Below, piece by piece: positions 58,201 to 64,000 of a stretch of DNA of 64,000 nucleotides. A program made the position numbers and the translations under genes. The notes below the pieces were generated by a model. It had not been told where the DNA came from. It searched no databases and was given only the letters and a program-made list of their open reading frames with translations. This DNA comes from Strongylocentrotus droebachiensis. Its lineage: Eukaryota; Echinodermata; Echinoidea; Camarodonta; Strongylocentrotidae. The DNA is taken from contig JAVYIG010000600.1 in the NCBI GenBank assembly GCA_035222895.1, forward strand, positions 62,001 to 126,000, written 5' to 3'. The first letter of the stretch is position 1; the number at the start of each line of letters is the position of its first letter.

Positions 58201-61200
58201 GATTAGATCTAAGTTAGAATCTAACTTTAGATCATAGAATAGATGCACTCTTTTTAGTAAAATTAAAAAAGCAAGATTAGAATTTGTTCGTTGTTAATTG
58301 AGAGCGATTAATTACTACTTCTAGTAGCTGGCAATTATTTGATTTTAATGGTACAGAAATTCCATAAGATTTCAATTTGTGAATCGTGGTATAGTTCTAA
58401 GCCTCGCGGTGAACTGCTGCCTTTTGGTGCTAGTGCTCTAGGGCCTTGAGGCTTGGCCGGAGCGCCGGGGCAATGGACCCGTCGATGGGCTGTAGTGCAC
58501 AGCGTGCAGGCACGTCATGCATTACGATGAAAAAGGGCCCCCAAAGTAGGCCTAAACGGCCAAACCATCAATTTATTGTATATAGATTGAGGTATAGAAT
58601 AAGCTACTTACCGAACAGACATCGCCAACACTAATTGATTCGCTGTTGTTATCTTCATTCATTGTAGTACCCTCCATAGTCAGCATAGATATTTCTAGAT
58701 ACAAATTATTTTTTCAGCTCTCTCTCTCTTACGTCGTGTTTAGGGAACGAACGCTATGTTGGCCGAGTACCGTTCCGAAAATCAACGGGACGGAGAGATT
58801 TCAGGTTCGCGCAAGCGCAGTTTGTTTTTTTCGCTCGCGTTACCGTCTCCTTGTGCGTACCGTCTCGTTACTAAAGCGCCCTAGTGTCATCTGCAAACAA
58901 TACACATCTTGATAAAACAACCTCGGGGAGGTCGTTAATGAATAGGTTAAACAGGCATGGTCCTAGGACACTCCCTTGTGGATTACCCAAGGTAGGTGTT
59001 GACCACACAGAGTAATGTCCTTTGTGTTGGACGCGTTGCAATCTGCCAGATAGAAATGCACAGATCCAGAACCAGATATCGTTTGAGACCGGCGTTATAG
59101 AGAGAAAGCTTCTGCAGACGGACATCATGAGGCATACGATCAAACGCTTTAGCGAAGTCAAAGAATATCGCGTCAATAGAAGGGGTTCTACGCTTGTCCA
59201 AGTCCTGGAGCCAGGAGTGGGTCAAAGTTATTAGCTGGGTAACACATGATTTATGATGTACAAAACCATGTTGGAATGGAGTGAGGAGGCAATTTGATTC
59301 CATGTGGTCAGACATTTTTTTTTAAATCAGAGACTCCATCAGCTTGATGACAATAGATGTTAACGCGACCGGGCGATAATTTGAAACAATTGATCTATCT
59401 CCAGCTTTGAACACTGGGACAATATTTGCAAATTTCCATCCTTCAGGTAGTGATCGTTGGCTGATCGAGTGACATACTAAAAAGACGTTGCAGGATAGGA
59501 GATATCACATCCACTGATTTCTTGAGAAGATTGGGAGTGATTAAATCAGGGCCAGGACTTTTCTTGTCCTGTAACTGCATGATGCCCCTGTGAATTTCCT
59601 GAGTTGAAATCGAGATGGAATGGAGTTGAGGTAGTGGATGATCACATGTACTAGGACCATCGGGCGACACACATGGAGGAGGGGAGATTGACTGGAAGAA
59701 TTCTCCAGAGCTGTTGGCTATGTCACTAGGCTTATTAATGACTGCCCCACCTACAAGTAGAACTGGAGGAGATGTACTCTTCTTCCTAGATCTGACATAC
59801 GCAAAGAAACGCTTGCTGTTGTCCGGGAGAGTGAAGAGCTTATTTACATACATCCAGTACTACTACTAGGTCGAGCGTACTTGCACTGATTTGACAAGCT
59901 TTATCCATGCCTTTATCCTGCCTTGGTAGACAGGTGTCCTTTTCTAACTGGTCAAAGTAAGTCATTGATGGGCGCCCTCTGGTGCGTTTGCCCCTTGAGG
60001 GCTCCCAGAAGAGCATTTGTGAAATGATTTCACTCTTGCTCCTCCAGCAGTGCCCACTGAAACGGAGGTGGCAGTCTCTTAGTCTGGCTGAGATCGGTGT
60101 AATGTCCCTATACAATTCTATATTGGTCATATGATCCCTCCAGTTAACATTTAGTGCTGCTCTCAAGAGTCTTGTATAGCAACCATCCAGTTGTTTTTCC
60201 AAGCTACTTGACAAAGTCCAGGCTTCAGATCCATAGAGCAGTACAGTTTCCACTGTAGCCCTGAATAAGCGGACTTTCAGTTTTCTACCGAGGTTTGATT
60301 TCCAGATGGCTGTCAGCTTGTTCAAAGCAGTCCAGGCTTTTGCCTTTCGGATGTTCAGATCTTGTTTTGACTGATCAACCCATGAGCCAAGGTACTGAAG
60401 GTTTTGGACCTGCTTCAACTTTGTCCTGTCAGCAGTACAAGTCTCGCCTTCACAAAGGTTGTATAGCATGAGTTCTGTCTTAGTACTGTTTATTTGTAGA
60501 CCGACTTGGCTTGCTGCAGATTCTACTTGTTCTAGGAGCTCCTGTGCCTTTTCCAGATTGTCTGAAATTAGTGCAATATCATCAGCCAAGTCGGTATATG
60601 TGATCATTACAGCAGGATATCTGCTACTTTTCCTTTCTTGAAGGGTGAACTCCTAGATCCTCAAACCCTTCAGTAGCCATTCTTAGAGCATAATCCAATG
60701 CTATGATGAATAGGTATGGTGCTAAGGTATCTCCTTGAAGCACTCCTGCTAAGATGGTAAAGGAGTCGGTCTCTCCATCTGGTGAACGTACTTGAGCTGT
60801 GGTGTCTTTGTACATCATCCCTACTGCAGTAACTATTGTGTGTGGTATTCCATAGGCTCTTAAGATCTCTAACATCTTCTTTCTATTGATTGAGTCAAAA
60901 GCCTTCTAAAAATTCATGAACGTAAGCGCTGCTGTCAGATGCTTTGCTTTAATACCTTCCACCAGTCTTCTTTGTATCATTGCGAACAGCTTTGAACTTT
61001 TCCCAATTTCATGAATCATTTGAGCACTAAGCAAGCTTAAATGAATTGTGCTTTTTGGTGATCAGCTTCTTTATTTCCTTTGTAATCGAAGGTTTGGATT
61101 TTGTTGATTTACTAAGTTTCTGGGGATTCGCGTCACGGGAGGCAGCATGAAAAACGTCAAGAAATCCTTTCCAACTGGCATTGATGTCATTGGCATAAAA

Positions 61201-62365
61201 AAAGAGATGCCAAGGAGCTAGCTCAAGGAGACAGTTTAAATGGTCAAAGTCAGCTGCCTTAATCAGAAGAAATTCACGTAGAGTATTCCTGCAGGCGTAA
61301 GGTTTGGGTGATCTCAGTTTGAAGAATACAGAAAAACGGTCGCTACACACAGGGTTTGGCTCAGTAGAAACAGATTCCAATAAATCTGGACGATTTGAGT
61401 AAAGATGGTCAATAATGGAGCCTACTGTAGGGTCACGAGAGGATGGCCGCGTGAAGGAGGATACCTCCTGCAATAAATCCACCGCTTCCAGCATAGACAG
61501 CAATCTGGTAGCATCAGCATTATGATCAGAGACATTGATGTCCCCTGTGAGTAAGACTCCCCTATAGCTCGATACAAAACGGACTGAATCTGGTCAATGT
61601 TGTCCTGAAGGCGGTCCCAAAAATCTGCCAGGTTTTTAGGAGGCCGATGTAGGGTTTCTCACAGTTACAAGTTTCACAGCAAATAGCTGCACCATACAAG
61701 TGCATACCATAGGCAGGGGTAGGTGGGGTGCAAAGTCTGCGGACGTGCGCGCGTGTGAAATTAGCGACTGTAATCTAAATAATTCTCAGATCCTTTTCAA
61801 ATTCATATAGATCTAGATCTAGGCATAACTTTTTGTATAAACTAAAGTCTAATTCACATCATGATAGTCATCATCATCAATACGGTTGCTAACTTCATGC
61901 AAGCGTGCAACCCACCGTCGGTACCATTTGCAATTGTATCATGCAGCGGTTTGCCATGAAACCTGTGAGAAAGTGTATATTATGTCTTTGTTTTTAGGAA
62001 AAATACTCCAAAAAAGATAAGGTTTTGTTTTTGTTACTGTGGTCAGGAGCCCATCATACATACATGTACATGTATGTAATTGTTTTGTTTGTGGATCATA
62101 ACAAAAAATGTTATAAAAACAAAAAGTGAAAGACCATATTTAAAGGTAGACGGGCAATAGGCCTTTTTTATAGGCTACCAAAAATCTTGGCAAAATTCTA
62201 AATACAGTCTCCCAAATGTTGGCTTTGAGCTAATATGACATACCGGTATTTCTATCTTTGACTAATATCTGAATTTTTATTTCAATCATCAGTTCCATCC
62301 AAGACTCCTAAAGGAACCAAAGAGGATAAGAGTAGGAGCTGCCCCTATCTGGACACCATCAACAG
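55293..62365 (+). CDS. USP39: USP39 (tri-snRNP ubiquitin-specific-protease-like), 5' part
   Basis: Exon 1 (55,293-55,374) encodes MASSTPLGKGKRQL then an acidic run DDDSDDDY and ends in phase 1 at G|GTATTT. Exon 2 (62,293-62,365) follows CAATCATCAG, supplies the two missing bases, and reads PSKTPKGTKEDKSRS then CPYLDTINR before AG|GTGAGA. CPYLDTINR opens the ZnF-UBP domain of USP39/Sad1, a catalytically degenerate ubiquitin-protease homologue required for U4/U6.U5 tri-snRNP function in pre-mRNA splicing in the nucleus. The rest of the ZnF and USP domains lie beyond the window. The exon 1 ATG has a good context (AAGATGGCG). Assignment of exon 1 rests on phase, a charged N-terminus and position. 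The 6.9-kb intron holds an antisense gene and LINEs. Confidence 0.72.
56341..58677 (-). CDS. Myb/SANT-like DNA-binding protein, three exons
   Basis: Exon 1 (58,677-58,612; 22 codons, MEGTTMNED...) ends TCG|GTAAGT. Exon 2 (57,904-57,822; basic LEQTDGRGR...GKKQKGTV) ends CG|GTGAGT. Exon 3 (56,674-56,341) follows GTGTCTTTCAG and carries the domain. Phases agree at both joins (0 and 2), giving 160 residues. In exon 3 MTWDLHKDLIFVGEVV, then ERGRAWQEVAAAMQ, RAVRDRMSSLM and ASGI follow the trihelix/Myb-SANT-like pattern common in expanded invertebrate families, some derived from transposon accessory proteins. The C-terminus is acidic. It probably binds DNA in the nucleus; targets unknown. It lies antisense within USP39 intron 1. 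The exon 2 acceptor (TTTTAAAAAG) is weak. Confidence 0.68.
56692..57820. other. Intron 2 of the Myb/SANT gene; no other gene seen
   Basis: AT-rich sequence without motifs. A passage at 57,150-57,740 has weak LINE-like words in broken frames on the plus strand but nothing I can name. Confidence 0.3.
58876..61665 (-). mobile_element. Jockey/CR1-type LINE, interrupted
   Basis: Read on the minus strand, 61,665-61,027 holds the end of the endonuclease (GVLLTGDINVSDHN; FTRPSSRDPTVGSIIDHLYS) and a linker to KKHNSFKLA. The element resumes at 59,853 with LPDNSKRFFAYVRSRKK, DKKSPGPDLITPNLLKK, FDFAKAFDRMPHDV, GNPQGSVLGPCLFNLFINDL and VLFADDTRAL, where it stops at 58,876. Frameshifts or stops lie near 59,440, 59,317 and 59,000. 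The 3' part is missing. Non-functional. Confidence 0.78.
59854..61026 (-). mobile_element. RTE-like LINE nested in the Jockey/CR1-type LINE
   Basis: Minus-strand frames give KAFDSINRKKMLEILRAYG, GVLQGDTLAPYLFIIALDYA, LADDIALISDN and LLYGSEAWTL, then a C-terminus with NWRDHMTNIELYRDI and RGKRTRGRPSMTYFDQ. A stop precedes KAFDS (60,907) and a frameshift lies near 60,615. 5'-truncated. A short (AGT)n-like tail marks the 3' end near 59,863. It separates two parts of another LINE, so it inserted later. Confidence 0.75.
61670..62290. other. Remainder of USP39 intron 1
   Basis: AT-rich, with (TAGATC)-type words at 61,806-61,825 and ACATGTACATGTATGTA near 62,061. I see no gene or mobile element that I can name. 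It leads into the exon 2 acceptor TTTCAATCATCAG. Confidence 0.4.
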
Positions 62366-62469
62366 GTGAGAAAGCTAATACATGATGTAGATGGGAAGGT
62401 AAAAGGTTTTTATGTCTATAGTGCTAACTGAAATTAAAGATAAACTTTAGTACTGGTAATGCGATTGCA

Positions 62470-62790
62470 TTGTGAAAGAAAAGGTGTGGAAAGGATCAGA
62501 AACAGTTGATCATGTAGCATGTAAGTATTGGTGTGCACTGCAAGGTTCTGGAGTCGTCAAAATCATAATAAATTTGACCGAGTCTTGGTAAAGTAACAAG
62601 CACTGTACACAGAAAGCTATATATGGGACAACACACATGGTGTCGGGGCTAGTACTATACTTGATTTCCTTGTCTTTCTATGCTCATTACTCAGCCAGTA
62701 TAACTTTTCTTCCAAAATTGTTTGGCACATGTCATTTATTTGTAATCTTGAACATTCAGTGTAAGTTTCGTTTGATTCTGTGACAATTAA
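62470..62790. repeat. Paralogue of the YHYH gene 3 upstream flank
   Basis: GCATTGTGAAAGAAAAGGTG to GGTGTCGGGG (62,470-62,648) matches 31,597-31,735. ACTCAGCCAGTATA...CATTTATTTGTAATCTTGA (62,690-62,753) matches 33,135-33,200. The LINE at 31,741-33,121 is missing here, so this copy marks the pre-insertion state. It lies just after USP39 exon 2. Confidence 0.7.
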
Positions 62791-63162
62791 TTTTCTTTTT
62801 TTTACCAGAACTGGAGTTTATCTTAAACCGTAGTTGCAAATTTTTATTAAATATACTCGGCAATGGTTGGTATATTGTGTATTTGACCAAAGGCTTCATT
62901 CTCTGATATCGACGGTTGTTCCACTGAAACTACGTCTGTCTCCACTGACCGCCTTTGTACATAGACTCAAATATGGGGAAGTATGTGAATGGAATAGGTC
63001 TGTTCGGCCGAACAGAGATGAATGAGATGCTACAAGGTTTTTCACTCTTTACATCTTATATCCACTTTGGCTGCAATATTACACTCCATATTTATGTTTA
63101 GATACCAAACACTGAATGATCTGATTTGCCATTAGTGAAATATGGTCTTGGATTGTGCGTCC

Positions 63163-64000
63163 CAGAAAAAACGAAACCGAGAATTATCTATGTTTCATCA
63201 TAACTTTATCGCATTAATAAATAATAAATGACACATATTTGGAAAGCTTAGATCCTCCTCTTTCATTTGATGCATATTTCACGCATGAGTGATTAAAATC
63301 AATTTGAAGAGAGGGAACCGAAAAGTCGTTTGGCGGGCGGTATCTGAATTTCAAAGGGAAAATCACATTTCTAAAAAGTTGAGTTTCTGCCCTTTCATAT
63401 GACACCTCAATCAGGAAAATTGAGCAAGGAATGACAAAGTTCTGTTTGTTTAAATTAGCCCTTACATTTTTATAATTTTAGCAAACAATTCGTTTTCACT
63501 GGCTGCCTGCCGTAGCAAAAAGCAGAATTGACAAAAGACTTAACGCCGTTTCGTTGACAATCAGCCATGCATGAAGTCTTTCGTATACGGCTGATTGTCA
63601 ACGAAACCTTTTTTTAATTTCGTTTGGCAGGCAGCCAGTGAAAACGAATTCGTTTAATCAAATTATGGAAATGCAAGCACTACTTTAAACAAACAGAACT
63701 TTGTTATTCCTAGATCATTTTTCCTGATTGAGGTGTCATATATGAAAGGGCAGAAACTCAACTTTCTAGAAATGTGATTTTCTCTTTGAAATTCAGATAC
63801 CGCCCACCAAACGACTTTTTGGTTTCCTCTCTTCAAATTGATTTTAATCACTCATGCGTGAAATATGCATTATTATGAGTTGCATCAAATGAAAGAGGAG
63901 GATCTAAGCTTTCCAAATATGTGTCATTTATCAATTCTAATTGTGATTAAGTTATGATAAAACATTGATAATTCTCGGTTTCGTTTTATCTGGGACGCAC
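63163..64000. mobile_element. Large foldback element, cut by window end
   Basis: GTGCGTCCCAGAAAAAACG at 63,163 is mirrored by CGTTTTATCTGGGACGCAC at the window end, and the roughly 415-bp arms match closely. Inner words such as AACGAATTCGTTTAATC and ATTCGTTTTCACTGGCTGC face each other around a centre near 63,585. No transposase. A single arm of the same family is at 10,136-10,597. Confidence 0.75.

Overview
The window looks like nuclear DNA of a marine invertebrate animal. It is AT-rich and intron-bearing, and it is packed with non-LTR retrotransposon fragments, foldback/MITE elements, microsatellites and segmental duplications. Its main genes encode eukaryote-style secreted proteins with GPI-type tails. 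Frequent TAGGCCTA-like and (TCTAGA)n-like words would fit an echinoderm such as a sea urchin, but the taxon is an inference.

The core is a six-member cluster of YHYH-domain genes: three on the minus strand (15.4, 23.1 and 30.1 kb) and three on the plus strand (36.2, 42.5 and 49.1 kb), arranged around a divergent axis between 31.1 and 36.2 kb. Each gene has one uninterrupted coding exon, except that the 36.2 kb copy carries a short palindromic transposon. In all six a 3' splice acceptor lies immediately before the start codon, so a non-coding first exon is expected. Each predicted protein has a signal peptide, a YHYH domain with four conserved Cys, a variable stalk (short, Thr/Pro repeats, poly-Asp, or 9-residue Asp/Pro/Gly repeats) and a C-terminal hydrophobic tail. 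The left genes form one subfamily and the right genes another.

Left half (3-28 kb): a multi-kilobase segment is present three times. Two copies carry YHYH genes about 90% identical. The third (3.2-7.1 kb) has lost its gene at a visible deletion junction near 6,340. Right half (41.3-55.4 kb): a second direct duplication of 6-8 kb carries a YHYH gene plus the promoter and first exon of the next gene, USP39. The proximal USP39 exon copy has a nonsense codon. The distal copy splices in phase to a second USP39 exon at 62.3 kb, which encodes the diagnostic CPYLDTINR motif.

Intron 1 of USP39 (55.4-62.3 kb) contains an antisense three-exon gene for a 160-residue Myb/SANT-like protein (56.3-58.7 kb) and a Jockey/CR1-like LINE interrupted by an RTE-like LINE. 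The rest of the window is mostly mobile DNA. Comparing duplicated segments gives empty sites for several insertions: a 780-bp element with a TAA target duplication, a 486-bp element with TTAA, a 641-bp element at a TA, and the palindromic insertion in the 36.2 kb gene. I saw no rRNA, functional tRNA or CRISPR arrays.
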